The notes under the pieces were generated by a model. It saw nothing but the letters and a program-made list of their open reading frames with translations, ran no database searches and had not been told where the DNA came from. A DNA stretch of 64,000 nucleotides from Breviolum minutum Mf 1.05b.01 (lineage: Eukaryota > Sar > Dinophyceae > Suessiales > Symbiodiniaceae). The stretch is taken from NCBI GenBank assembly GCA_000507305.1, contig DF240735.1:1-64000 (forward strand). Direction: 5' to 3'. Positions 12,114 to 24,761 of the stretch are shown here, piece after piece; position 1 is the first letter of the stretch, and each line of letters starts with the position of its first letter. Made by a program: the position numbers and the translations under genes.

Positions 12114-13294
12114 GAAGGTCACCCTGAAACTCGTCTTGAATTTGCCAGGAACATCAGGTTGATGGGCCTGAGCGCATATCCAGCTGTCCGCATCAAGGTT
12201 CGACCTTGAAGTGCTACCGGCAAAACCATGCAACGATTTTCCATGGCAACGTCTTCCTCTGAGCCACTCTTGCGGAGTGTCGTTACAAGAGCTGCACCAA
12301 TGACAAACCCCACTTACAAAGGGGTGCTTTGAAGAGCCTAAGGGGACGTTGGAGGAATGGCCCCCCAAAATTTGTGGAAACTGAAATGACAAAAACTGGA
12401 ACGACACCAGCCTTCTTTGCATTCTGGTGCAATTCAGCCACAGCGCAGAAGGAGCAACCTCAGAAAACGTGTGCAAAGGAAACCGTAAACCGGAAACCCG
12501 CAATGGAATTCTCAATACTAAGTCAACAAAATATCAAACATGATCAAACATTCAAATAAACTTCACTCAGAAGTGGTCTCGCAATATGAAGTGCTTTGTT
12601 TTTGTCAGCGCTGAGCAAAGTTGGCCCAGATCTCCATGCTCGAATTATCCGAAGCACAAAGGGTGACAGTGTGGTGACCACCTCGCTGAAGGGCTTGCAT
12701 CTTGTGGTGAGCCAAGAGAAATACCCGGAGCTCATTCGCTGGTGAACACTGAGATGATTCATGATTCAGTGGAGTCCACCCAAAAAAAATGCTACAACCA
12801 CAGAAGCTTGGTTCCACTGACAATTCTTGAACATATCTTAAGTCTTTGTCATGACAGCGAATAAACTCCAAGCCTGAAGACCTCTAAAAATCCATTCCGA
12901 ATGGATACTGCTGCACTTGGGTGTCACCAGCTGTAGACTCCGGCATCCTTTGAAAGGTCCCTTTTTCAACCAAAACTTGTTTTTAAAATAAGACTATAAC
13001 AATGGGAATATAAATATACATATGTCAACAGGATACACCAGAAATACATAGGCATGCATTGGGATACATTGGAACTGACAAAAACTGGAAGACCTCTGTG
13101 CCGAAATCTGAATTTGGGTCGAAGCCTGTGCTGTCAGTTGCAGCCTGCCAGAAAAGGGGTGAATGTTGTACCCTGATGACATCCAACCCACAGAAACTTC
13201 ATCGATACTCTTTCCCCACCTGTAGCAACTATCGTCCAGCTATGCAGCATAGAGACCTGCATGTTTCAACGATGCCTTTGGGGGACTGTCGAAG
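12114..13294. other. Intergenic, no supported gene
   Basis: Lies between the TMTC start and the stop of the EF-hand gene. Minus-strand open frames overlap here but show no domain. The promoter of the TMTC-like gene would be expected in this interval; no dinoflagellate core promoter motif could be picked out. Confidence 0.45.
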
Positions 13295-14023
13295 TCATAA
13301 CCTGACCCTGCCTTTGACCACAAGCTTCTCATACTCGTCGTAGCTCAGCTTTTGGTCCGCATTCAAGTCAGCACCTCAGGTGATGAGTCTCATTGTCTCC
13401 TTCTGGAAAATGATACAGACTTGGCCCACGACGTTTGAAAACGCCCTCAATCTGCTCATCTGTAAGCTGCACTTTCATCTTCTGCATCACCTTGCTTACC
13501 CCACACATTTTTAAAAAAACCTGACATCAGCTTCCGAGATCGGAAGCTCAAGAAGTGAAAGGGCACAGCAACTCGTTAATTTCAGACAAGCAACACTCTT
13601 AAATTCTGACACTTCGATAGTGCCAGACTTGTTGGTGTCAATGTCATTGTAAGCAGCCTTCAACATGGCTCGTTGTTCCTCACTCAACCCAGGAGTTGGT
13701 GCTTCAGCAGCCGTTCCCTCAGCTCCCTTGGACACAATCGCAAGCGCTTCGGCCACCTTCGGAAGTCGACTGTTCAACTGAAGGTGGCCACTTCGTAAAA
13801 GCCATGGAATCCCAATATACTGAGGGTATTCTGTTTAATAATACATGCATTATGCATTGTATGTAATTAGATTGATAAATGCCAAGGACTGCCATATAAA
13901 CATATATAAACCTAAGATCCTATGATCTTCTGCCTTCTTCTGCTCTTCAGGGCTGAGAGAGGCAAAAGCCTCAGACACTTGCTGAGTGGTGGCGTCCTTA
14001 AGCGCAGATCCTCCGGAGCCCAT
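13295..14023 (-). CDS. Small EF-hand calcium-binding protein
   Basis: Read as four exons. Exon 1 begins at ATG 14023 with MGSGGSALKDATTQQ, so Gly2 fits an N-myristoylation signal. Exon 2 (about 13770-13607) holds a canonical EF-hand loop, DIDTNKSGTIEVSEF, with Asp at loop positions 1 and 3, Gly at 6 and Glu at 12. Exon 3 (about 13530-13440) reads EADVRFFLKM and KVMQKMKVQLTDEQIEGVF. Exon 4 holds a second loop, DLNADQKLSYDEYEKL, whose sixth position is Gln or Lys rather than Gly, so it may bind poorly; stop at 13295-13297. At about 150 residues it resembles calmodulin-like or calcineurin-B-like sensors that can sit on membranes. The target is unknown. Confidence 0.8.
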
Positions 14024-14299
14024 GCTGAACTGAAATCGCGAGAGACAACGGGCGCGAGACGTTGGTCTTGAGGAAAGCCCTTGTTTTGAGCCACGCTTCA
14101 AAAACAGACCCAAGGGTAGCTGGTTCACACAAGATCTGTAGGATGCAAATGACTCCAAAGAGTTTCAAGCAAAACCATGAAACAAACTCCCGGGAGTTTA
14201 TCCCTCTTTCCACTGTTCAGCTCCAAGGCAAGCACCCAAAAAACCTTGATAGGGTCCGATGAGCTCTGAAGCTGCAAGCTGCAGATGCGAAATGCCTAT

Positions 14300-14745
14300 G
14301 ACCCATCCATTTTGTCAATTTGAGCAGCCAACATCTTGCAAATATTGCACCCGCTTCAAGCTGGTCCAATCTTCAAGCATGACAAAAATGCGAACCAAGT
14401 GAAACTTGAAAACCCTCATGGGTAGGTAGGTCCTTTTTTTTCTCCTTCGTTGGGTAAATGCCGCTTTTTGCAGCATCTGCGACCAAAGCGTGTAGTAGCT
14501 AGCACGTGCTGTTGACATGCTGGTGATTGGTTGAAAGGTCTGATAGCTCATCCAGCAGGCGCGGGGTTGTTCAGCCAGGCTGCCGCAACCTTGCCAAGCA
14601 GCCAACATTTTGTCCCAATATCCCATCACGTGGATCCAACTATGCAAAATGTTCACAGCCAAAACGCATCTCAAGTGCCTCTCGCAACTCTTGTCTGGCA
14701 AAGGCACAAGCAGTGCTCAAGTCTCCTCACAGACTCACGAGGGTT
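14300..14745 (-). other. Possible exons, unidentified
   Basis: Short minus-strand stretches look coding in changing frames, for example GDLSTACAFARQELREALEM (about 14740-14680) and LVADAAKSGIYPTKEKK (about 14490-14440). The first resembles a helical TPR or PPR-type repeat. They may belong to a small gene upstream of the EF-hand gene on the same strand. No start, stop or complete domain is visible. Confidence 0.3.
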
Positions 14746-15557
14746 GCTTGGAAAAATGTACAACCTGAAACACTGAAAAACTACAAGAGCCATCAAGAAG
14801 AGCTCAAAAATCACATCAGAAGCTATTTGAGTCTTGAAGAGTTTGGGGGACGGTATTGGATGATTTTTGTGCTGCAAGCATGAATGAAGCGTTTGTGTGG
14901 AGCAAATGGAACAAAAGCTACACTGTATTTCTTTTCCATACTTCTGCTCCCCCTGATCTTGAACTGCTAAATTTACAAGTGAATATCTTGGTGCAGCTTT
15001 GAATCAGCTCTTCTCCCGGCCGACTGAGTCTCATGCCATCGCTGCCAACCAGCGGCTCTGATTTAAATCCTTGGTCGCAAATCACTACACATCTGACTTC
15101 AAGTGCTTCTCATTGCTGACAGCCCCGGCGACGCAAGGAGGTCATGAGGTCCTTTCGCTTCCCTGTGGAAGTGGCGTGGAAGTGCCGTAGCGTATAACTG
15201 TCCAACCGTCTAGCAAGTCTTGCTAGTAAGGACTAATGCTTCTAGAATGGAATAGAACTTTTAATCAGTAAATCAGTAACCACGTAACCAGGGTCAAATC
15301 GATCATCCCAAATGCAACTCCACCTGCAAGAACTTTGCCAAGTTCCACGGCTGCCTTTTTTCCAGCAGACTCAACCAGCTCCTCGGAGATAGAAACGCTC
15401 TAAATGATATGCCTTTGGTTTAGAAGCAAAATAAACCACTTTATTGGGGAGTTGCCCATGTTCGTCACTTGCCAGAAATCTGCATTGATCTGAGATTGTT
15501 CTTATCTTCCTCTTGTAGCGAGGTGCCACACCCGAACACTGGAGCATGAGATTGTTC

Positions 15558-15614
15558 ATTCATTCCTTCCTTCCTTCATTCTTTCCTTCATTCCGTCATT
15601 CAGTCAGTCAGTCA
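15558..15614. repeat. TTCC/TTCA/CAGT simple repeat
   Basis: Interrupted pyrimidine-rich tetranucleotide repeat (ttccttccttcattc), passing into cagtcagtcagtc. Confidence 0.9.
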
Positions 15615-16129
15615 TCATTGCAAGTTGTTTGAACTTTCAATCCAAACTCCAAATTCCAAGATTGATCCACATTGATTGATCCGCAAAGTTGCCCACCTTG
15701 ACCACCTTTCGAAGTTCCAAGTCAACTTCATGAAGGCTAAAGACCTACATCCCAAATGCCAAAACCGCTTCAAAAAAAAAACGACTTGCAAGTCATTCAT
15801 TTGAGGCCTCTCGGTCACCTGCCGGTACACCTTGGTCGTGGGCAATCTGTCATGCCTTTCTGTTTCACAACTCCTTGTTTTGCAAGTTCACAAACCCGGT
15901 TTTGTTCGATAAGAAGAACATGGAAATATCCATATAGAAACGTGAGGCAAGGGAGGATTTATGTAATCTAAGAAGATGTCTTCGAAACTGAATTGCAATG
16001 TAGATGGGAAATAAAAAGTATAGAGAAACAACATACAAGGCCAACAAATTAAATCATCAAATAGGTAAATAGATGTTACTTGAAACAGTTGATACAAAGT
16101 GAGGAGGGCAAAGAGTCGCTTCGGTATAT

Positions 16130-16910
16130 CTAAAATCGGTCACGAATTTATAAAAAATAGGATATTGATTCTGCTTATCGCTATTGTTTACTGAATTTGG
16201 TAAAGAGATGCGTTTTCCCTACTATCAATTTTTAATCAATAGGAATTCTAATCATTGTTCTTGAAAATAATTGTGAATGAACATGGTTGTATAAAAAGAG
16301 CTAGTTTTCTCTCCTACATTTCCAAGGAGATTGCAAACGTGATTATGCTTCTCGAAAGGGAGATGTGCCTTTGGTAAGGAATTGCGCTTATCTCCTACAA
16401 TCTAGTTTCGAAAATGACCATGCTATTTGGAAAAGCACTGTTTTTCCTTACAATGTGTTTTTTGCAAGCAATTAAAAATGACTATTATTATGCTTGTTGG
16501 AAAATTAGTTGATGACTTGGTTCAAGAATTGTTCGTATCTTACCATCTGCTCTTTCGAAAAGGGAAATGACTGTGCTCCTTGAAAACATCTGTCACTGAC
16601 TTTGGTAAAATTTTGCAAAGAACTATTTTGTCCTTTACGATCAGCTTTTAGGCAATGAATATGCTTACTGAACAATTAGTTGATGACTGTGGTAAGGAAT
16701 TGCTTGATCTTTTGCAGTCTACTTTTTCAATGTTGAAGTTATATAAGTTATATAGATGACCCAGCTTGTTGTTGATATCATATCAGTTAGTCGATGTGGT
16801 AAAGGATTGTTGTGATCTATTAAGACATATCTTTAGATAAGGTTGATAACTGTTTTAGCTCTTACAATCCATACACAAATTTTGAAAAGGGTAGATATTT
16901 TATTGTGCTT
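16130..16910. repeat. AT-rich degenerate tandem repeat
   Basis: A motif of the form ttagttgatgactttggtaa-ggaattg, then a tcttacaatct-like block and a tttcgaaaa block, recurs near 16190, 16370, 16504, 16588, 16677 and 16787. Spacing varies from about 85 to 180 bp. The units are strongly diverged. No frame stays open. This looks like old satellite DNA; the region is clearly more AT-rich than its flanks. Confidence 0.6.
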
Positions 16911-17029
16911 GTTGATTTTCCCAAACAATGAAAAAGCAAAAACGAACAAGGGAATAACTATTGCTTCTCTTATTCATTTTACTTTGATAGATGATATATT
17001 GTGCTAGAAATGGTGTTTTACATTCTTTT

Positions 17030-18140
17030 AGGTGCGGCCCCCCCCAAGCACCCCTCAACTTATCCCTGAATAATCGGGTAATGTGCACCCGGCCCTAACA
17101 CAATACTTCTAAAGAATAACAAACGCAAGCTAGGTTATCCCAGTTTTTGTGATATCTGGCGGCCAAACCGTGAGTTTTTGCCTAAATTTCATGTTAAAAA
17201 TTTGATTGCATGCGCTCTGAGACTTCTACAAGTACTCCTAAACTTCATCATCGGGAGCTGGACACCTGACATTCACCCACCGAAATGTGAAAGGCCCCAA
17301 GCTTCGATCTTCACAAAAGACATGCAGTTGTGTCTCACGCCTTCAGGTGGGGAACGCTGCTGACCTGAGAATCTAAACTGTTCATTGGAATACTGTCGAA
17401 CATTACTACTAGTAGTATATATATATATAATATCCTGAACACTAAACCAATCTAAAACCACATATAGTCTCAGAAAATTCCAGAAAAAAAATATGAGCAT
17501 CTGTCTTTCTGCCCTGTCTCTCCTGGTGTTGTGAGCCGAGCTGTGGACCAATCAAACTCAATATCCGATCCACCAGGCTTCGACCCACTTCGCCACCAAT
17601 GACCTCCAAATGGTGCAGCCCGGAAAAACAGGGGCCTAGAAGACTATGGTTGGAAGTTGGAACCATCATTTTCAAGAATGTCCGTTTTTCATGTCTAAGA
17701 TCATATAATTCATTCATTATTTTTCACTATTCAATATCACAGTGATGATCCGACACCCCCGGGTGGAGCTGCAGTGCTCTGTTGACCCTTTTTGCGACTT
17801 GGCTTTGTGTTTTCTGGTGTCCGAGTGCAACTTCTTTCTTTTGGAATAGATGCCACTCAGATGTCAACTGCGGCAGGATCCCAAACTACGGAAAATATTC
17901 AAGTCATACAAGCAGGAAATTTGCATAATACTCCTCTGCAGGGAGTGCCTTTTCTCAAACCGAACGACTGTGCTCAAGACCTTCCTGTACAGCACGAATT
18001 CAATAGCTACGTTCAATGATTCAAAGAGGCCTTCCTTGCCCTTGAGGTTTAAAGGAAGCTTCCAGTGAACAAAGCATGAAGCATGCAGAATTTCAAACTG
18101 TACCATTTTGTCTGTACTCAGGAGCTTTCAATCGACGAAT
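17030..18140. other. Intergenic or 3' region, no supported gene
   Basis: Contains short frames on both strands, none with a domain. The minus-strand frame at 17864-18106 (LNLKGKEGLFESLNVAIEF) could be a further exon of the TIR-like gene that ends at 18141, but the splice sites are not clear. Confidence 0.4.
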
Positions 18141-19981
18141 CTACTTTGCTGACGTCTTGTACTCTGCCGCCTTGGCTAGCGGACATCCAAGCCCTTGTAA
18201 ACAAGCAGGCTGCCACAGGATGGCCCAAAACAGCCCCACTTCAAAAGCTAGAAGCAAAGACATCACAGCAATGTAGCCCCCGGAAGGCTCCACACTCTGA
18301 CCAAGATTCCGCACCACACGGCCGGCAAAAAGGAATCCACCCAGTACTAGGCCAGCAAGACTGATAATCAAGGCTTCGTACAAACACCTTTTCCGACCAA
18401 AGCATAGACAGTATCCAACGACAGACATGAACCAAGGCCAGGAGAAAGCAACCAGCAACACGTGAAGGAGATGGAAAAAGACATAGTTGGCATCATGCTG
18501 ACCCATTGAAATCTCTGCCACGATCGGATCGAGCTCGCTCGCTATGAGAGGCGTGAAGAAAATCAAGACACTTCCTCAGTTTGATTTCCAGTCGCGTTCC
18601 TAAGGGGACCCCCCACAAAGGTGCAAATAAGGGTTGACAGGTCCATATACAGACTATATAGGGAATATTCAAAACTAACAACTGAACCAACTTCAAGCTT
18701 TAACAAAAAATCACCTCCAAGACTCCTCTGGGCAAGCCTCCCCAAGAGATTTCTTCTTGCATGCTCTTTGGAACAACTTCCCTGGCTCGTGCTTCTAATA
18801 TTTCGCAGACCTCCTTTGTGCTCCGAGTTTCCTCCTTCACAATCTTATGTTCCACGGCAAGGTTCACCAAAGCACCCATGATTTCCTCTCGATCGGCTTC
18901 CTGCTGACAATGAGATGATGCAAAGGTGAAGGTGTCCATTTGCTGGGAAAGTTGGGATCGCACACGACCCCAACGCCGAACTGGCAGAATCATTGCACAG
19001 CAAAGGAGGAAGAGCAGGATGCTTCCAATGATCCAGCCCATGGCCATCGCTCCTGGATGAACTACCGGGGCGAAGTAGGAATTGATCAACTCACCCATGA
19101 TGCGAAGGCTCTGACAAACAGCCATGAGGATTGTAAAAGTTGCTAGCTCCACTGGCAAGGCGTGGACCTTCCCACATGGCTTCAAGACTAGAAAAGAGAC
19201 AAGTTCAAAGACAGTCCAAATCCGTTCTAAATACATCTCGGAGAGAACAACGACAAGCGCATCCGAATTCCAGAGGTAAGAGGTAATTGCATGAATGCCC
19301 TCTTGCTTCTTCTGGTCATCAAATTGATCTACACAAACTTTGTCCAGAAAGACATCGGGACCTTGCCGGCCGAGACATAGCAGAACATCATGAGACAGGG
19401 TCAGTGCCAATAGCAATGCCACAAGACTGCCAAGGGTGCACCAAACACTGATCGGTGTCGTCACCAAGTCCTCCCCTACTTCTGCTTCTACCACGAAAAC
19501 CGGTAGAACACCTGCAATGACTAAGGCACCCAAAATCAGCCCTGCAGCAGCACTACTTGCCACAGCCTTGTACATGTTGAAATGTGTAGCCTCGCAGGCA
19601 ACGACACAAAATCTCAGCTTGTAGGGTTTTGCCATGTTGTGAAATAAGTATCAGAACTTTGTGGCAGCTAAACTATCCAAAACTGACCATTGCAGGCGAG
19701 AAGCCAGTGTCACAAACTTTCGCCACCTGTCAACTTGCCAATTGTGGCTGATGAAATATTCAATTTGCATAATCACCAACTCCCTGGAACAGCTGTAGTC
19801 CTCCTTTCGCAGCTTGGGCCCAGCCAGCTTTCCTCCTCTTCTTAAGATTTGGTGGAGGGAGACTGCTCGAAGGCCACGTTGATGTACATCAGACAAGGCA
19901 CTCACGGGGGTCTCCACATGGTCGATCTCGACGTCTGAAGTCAAACTTTCGCTTTCGCAAGCATCAATTTCGTCGATGTCC
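18141..19981 (-). CDS. TIR-like multi-membrane-span protein (dinoflagellate family)
   Basis: At least three exons. The first visible one (about 19981-19690, after an AG acceptor) has an acidic start, then EYFISHNWQVDRWRKFVTLA. The second (about 19630-18715) opens with membrane helices (AAAGLILGALVIAGVLPVFV, then SLVALLLALTLSHDVLL), carries FLDKVCVDQFD, VVLSEMYLERIWTVFELVSF and further helices, and ends before a GT donor. The third (about 18580-18141) adds three or more helices and a stop. The SHNW, DKVCVDQ and ERIWTVFEL blocks match a TIR-like fold interrupted by membrane segments, a family I recall as abundant in Symbiodiniaceae. Whether it signals or has NADase activity is unknown. A possible first exon lies near 20572-20624 (MAPSAGMTSHEELLF). 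Confidence 0.7.
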
Positions 19982-19999
19982 TGATTATAGATCTTAAAT

Positions 20000-20885
20000 A
20001 TAGGTCAAGGTGTTCACTTTCAAATGACTTCTGCCAAAAGGTGTTTCTTCCCTAGGATACTCTATACAAATGTCGGTTTCCTTTCACCCAAAAGTTAGTT
20101 TCATCCCAAAACAAGTCATCTAAGATCTACCATCTGCCGAGTTGGCTGGACGAGTCAAGGTTGACACTGTTGAATTGACTCTATTTGCATCTGAAGAATC
20201 GGAACGGATTTATGCGAAAACGAAACAGATGATATCTGATATATGAACGATTCCACTTGATTTTTATCTCCGTAGAGTTCTGCAGATTGTAGATTCTCGC
20301 GAAACAAATACATTTTGTAGGACACCTCGCGATTTTTGTGTTCAACTTTTCATCCGTGAATCCATACCCTCGAATCCCTGTCACCCCAGAGGCAGCAAAA
20401 CATTGTCGAGTCAAGTTGGTAGTCTCAAAGCGCTTAGCTACTCTTGCGAAAAACAGTCGGAAGTGAATGTGACAGATCCCTTGCAGCACCGCATTGAAAA
20501 TAATGCCTACATACTTCCAAGTGATCTCAAAACTTCAACGTCCCCCAACGTGTTTTCCAACAACTCATCACCAGAACAGAAGCTCCTCATGCGAAGTCAT
20601 GCCGGCAGAAGGCGCCATGGCACGGAGAATATTCGATCGGAAACCCCCTGTCTATGTCGCATCAAAGAAAGGGGCTCTGGTCTTTCCCCTTGATGTGTTG
20701 TGATGTATGTTACGCACATATATTGTATTAAATGTACTTGTTACATGATCTAATGTTACATGCATCGCATTGCATGGGCATCTCTGTTCTTCCCCTCTGG
20801 ACCCAACCCTGCTGATACCAGGGAAACACACTAAGGGTGAACACTAAAAGAGTTTTGTCATTGTCAAAGTCAAAGGACTAAGTGG
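20000..20885. other. Mostly intergenic
   Basis: Apart from a possible first exon of the TIR-like gene near 20572-20624 on the minus strand, no coding signal stands out. The minus frame at 20181-20489 is open for 102 codons but shows no family features. Confidence 0.4.
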
Positions 20886-21060
20886 CTAAGATTGACTAAG
20901 TCTCAGTTGATTTATAAATTTCAACACATCTGGCGTCTCAAGTTGGTGTTCTGAGGGCCTCTGGGTGCCATTGGATACCATAGACATGCTCCCGCACGTG
21001 CTCCATGGCCATGATCTCAAGGTCACAACTTCTGTGGACATTGAGGTGACGAGGTGTCTT
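20886..21060 (-). CDS. Glutamine amidotransferase (class I / peptidase C26), C-terminal exon
   Basis: The minus strand reads IMAMEHVREHVYGIQWHPEA. GIQWHPE is the His-Glu part of the catalytic triad of class I glutamine amidotransferases. A good C-terminal tail (TPDVLKFINQLRLSQS, stop at 20886) continues, but in a different frame, so an intron of implausible size (about 23 nt), an indel or a sequencing error sits near 20935-20945. The nucleophile exon that would complete the domain is at 28170-28290 on the same strand. Either one gene spans 8 kb or these are parts of two related genes. Confidence 0.6.
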
Positions 21061-24000
21061 CTGAGCTGAGTCTTGAACCCGATTGGCAGAATCCACAGCT
21101 GTCCTAAGTTCATAACAATGAGCAGAAATCCTCAAGAGCGAAATTTTGTACACGGCAAACCGACACAAGAACCACATTTGCTATCGAAACACCAAGCTTT
21201 TCATTCGAACTTAGTTCTCTGCGCTTTGAAGTGGTGGGGCAAATGTTCTACAAAGATGTAGTTCGAGGCCTGACCACCAAAAAAGCAAATTTGACAAGAA
21301 GGGAAATTCTCATTGGAAAAAATCGGTGTTACAAACTTCTAAAACGAGTACACTTTGAAAGAGAAAAGAACAGGATGAAGAAAAAGTCGAAAAAGAAACA
21401 AAAGAAAAAAGAAATTGTTTCGTGCCTAATTTTAACACTGCAAGTATCATCATTCTGGGCTGCACTGCATGCAAAACTATACAGTAGTTGTTTTTGTTGA
21501 AGCTTGCACCAAAAAGAACAGCAGCAGGCTCAGCCCGGCCCCTTCTGGCCAATATACATGACTCATTACATACATGTAAGTTCATGTAATAACATGTATT
21601 CCATTTTCAGTAATATACATATATATACACATATTGATTTACTACTTTCAGATTTCCAGGAACCCCTGACTTTTTGCGAAAATTGCAGTGGCATTCCATC
21701 AAGCCTGGCCCAAGGTGTTGAAGTTGATTTGCTTCAGATTTGGCAAAGTGACACCATCAAACGTGACATGATCGATCCATATATACTGCATTTGAATTTG
21801 TCAAAGTGAACTTTTTTTGCCCTCTGCTAAATTTCGCTGTGATTCAGGTGCTTTCCAAGTCTTGACCTGCAGAATGGTGCAGTATCGAACACGATTGTCT
21901 TGCCACAAACCAATATGAAGTTTGAACTGCAACTAAGAAGCCTGACAGGTGCAGTCCTGCCATGTGCCCACACTTGAGAACAACCACATCTCCTTGGAAC
22001 ACAGGATGGTTTGCATTCACCAATCACGAAAGGGCAAATGTTACACGTTGAACAAGCATTTCAATTTTCACCTTTTTCCAACTGCTTGAACTACAAGGGT
22101 TCCACGTCTGCATCAATTCTAACCCGTTTCGGATCAAGGACTTGCCCATCTCCGAGGCTTAGGAAATAAGCCTGTACAAGCACTCAAGTTGCATTACGAA
22201 TTCACAAGTCTGAAAAGCCCTGAGTCCATCGTACTTCTGTGTGCTTTCACTGAAGGCTGGCTATTATGAGCCTCGTCACTTCATGCTCTTAGGAACTGCA
22301 TGAGGTAAGGGACTAGAATGATGGTGTCGTCATTATACATGTTGGCAGGGTCGCCAGAATATCTATACATAGTGATTTCATCACGAAGTCAAGTTCTTGA
22401 AGTTGCGATGGTAAGGGTGCACAGACTGGCTTTATCACAAGTACTAAATCGTAGAGGACATTTTGAGCATGCACTAAAAAACAGTTCCAGCTCTGGGCTC
22501 AAAAGATCGGCGTGTGTTCAGCCAAAAATAAGCTACGTGGCCTACACCCAAAACGGGCACGAAACGAGGGCCTACACCTCCTTGGGAGGATGGCTATACA
22601 AATCGCCTGCACCCCTTGGCGCCAAAACCACAGGAGGCACCACAGTCTATCAACTAAAAAAAAGATGTAAACTTGTAGCTCCATTTACAAAGAAAATGTC
22701 AAGCCGGTAGCTGGGGACATGAAAAGTACTAACATTCTGATAGACTTATAATTAATTGCATACATTCCTGCCTGTCATCCCAGTTGCTCTCATTTGGTTC
22801 AGACTGCATGGTTTTGTCTCCTTTGGCAATTCTTGCACTTTCAATCTTCCAGGCACGAAGATGCAAGAGAGAAGGATGTTGCAAGCTTCGTGGACGGATT
22901 CGGATATGAAAAAAGTCTTGGATTGCAGGTCTTTCTATAGATTCATGCCTTACAATCTAAGGCTCACATTCGATCACTTGAGAATCTTTGCCTTCGTCCA
23001 GAGACGCAAAGTTTCACGTCCTGAAGGGCCATTTTGAAAGTTAATGCAGTTCCATATCTCAACCGATTTGGTCTTCTGTCCTGCACGCAATCGTATTCTT
23101 CAAACTGCAGTCCTGGATCTTCTAGATGCTGCTTGCTGACTGGCGCGATGCCCTAGCTTGCCAAGGATCTCTTTGTACGCAGCATCACCCATCCTCAATG
23201 ATCAGGCGTGGAGCGCATCTATAATCTTCCACTTCTACCAAAAAGCAAACTGGCGATCATCAACTCTACTAGTCAACCAACCAGCATAGTGTATCGACCA
23301 GCAACCTGGCCATGTAAATTCTATCTACTACTTGGCCATCATCTACTAGTCTACCGAACACTAGTCTACCGACCAGCAAGCTGGCCATCATCTACTCTAG
23401 TCACTAGTCTACCAACTATCTGATGCTTTTTTTCGTACTGCCAAGCATCGTGTCCTCCATACTTTTACGTCGGGACTTCAGTGGTGTTAGCACACTGGGC
23501 GGATCCATCAACTGCGAGGTAGCGTTCTCTGGCCTCAAGCAACCGGGACTGCCCCAATGGTTCTGATCGCCTGTCCTAACCTGGTTTCCATCGAAAAATG
23601 CATTGATAGACCAAATGACCAACACCGTTTTAGTCAACAGAAAGATCTTTGTGGTCGGCAAGTCTAGATGAGATTCAACCAAATCCTTCTATGTGTTCAT
23701 GGAATATATATATATATATTGTACCACTCTATCTAGTAGATGGGTATTTTCGGAAAATGCAATCGGCAATCAGTCAAACATTAGGCCCGCAGCGTTGTCG
23801 GCACAATGTTGGGGAAGATTAGTTTGTCGTTGGGTATACCTGAGGGTCCAAGATCAGGCAACACAACTGAAAGGTCCAATCACACCTCGACATATCTTCC
23901 ACATCCTTTGGATCCTTTGGACATGTGAACGATTTTGCTTCCACGCTGCTGTTGTTTGCCTTCAGGCAATCGGATGATCCAAGGGAGTCGAGTGAGAGTC

Positions 24001-24250
24001 GTTTCTGAGCCTGAGCCCAGAATACAACATGTTACAACAAGACTGATCTCAAGTTGCAGATCTGACATCTCAACCTTTGCAGAGCACCAACTTTGCTCAT
24101 AAAAGCAGAGCCACCTGCTCTTCCTCCACGGAGCTCAACTCTGCCTTAAGTGCATGTCTGAGGTCACAACAGCAAGAGAGAATTGTCTGTAGACCGTAGA
24201 CCACAATATTCTGCGCTAAGTTCACATTCATCCCACTTTCAGCAACTACT
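21061..24250. other. Large intron or intergenic stretch
   Basis: Little coding signal. One minus-strand stretch at about 22020-21850 reads NANHPVFQGDVVVLKCG and looks coding, without a family. A degenerate short repeat (ctactagtctaccgaccagc and relatives) fills about 23265-23415. No RNA gene was seen. Confidence 0.4.
23265..23415. repeat. Degenerate short tandem repeat
   Basis: Units built from ctactagtctaccgaccagc followed by aagctggccatcat recur four or more times with changes and internal deletions. No open frame is kept. Confidence 0.65.
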
Positions 24251-24256
24251 TACTAC

Positions 24257-24380
24257 TTGAGAAGTCTCCGTCTTTCTTAAACACCTTCTTTTTCCAAGCA
24301 GCCATTTTGCTCGAGACAGAGGCCTTCTGAAAAACGCAAGAAGCTCTGGCTCCATACTCTGCCATGACATGTGCATCGAG
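24257..24380 (-). other. Possible exon, basic C-terminus
   Basis: The minus strand is open through AEYGARASCVFQKA and MAAWKKKVFKKDGDFSSSK to a stop at about 24257. The Lys-rich tail looks protein-like. No family is recognised; it may be the last exon of the gene whose other exons lie at 24.7-27.3 kb. Confidence 0.35.
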
Positions 24381-24446
24381 GAATGACAAATCCTTGGTTC
24401 GGTGACAACTGTGGATGCAATTGGAAACCATGCAGATTGGAAAAAG

Positions 24447-24511
24447 GTGAACAACAACAATAATGATAATAACAACAATAACAATAATCATAATAATAAC
24501 AACAACAACAT
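24447..24511. repeat. AAC/AAT trinucleotide repeat
   Basis: Interrupted run of aacaacaataatgataat units. The Asn-rich plus frame across it is a repeat artefact. Confidence 0.92.
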
Positions 24512-24761
24512 GAAAGTGAAAGGCAGCACCAACGCTACCCAAAGTTCTGCTGGCACCAGGGTGTTGTCCGGCTGCTTCTTTTGCAGGAGAACATGATCAA
24601 TTTGATCTTTCCTTACAGAACTTGTTTGCAGCGCTTGGAGTCTAATTATGTCTAATTTATATCATCATACAGAATCATACACACTTTATAGATCATAGTT
24701 ATTCAAGTTTACATCAAGTTTACCAATCAGAAGTGCTGTGTTTTCACTAAGACATGTGCCC

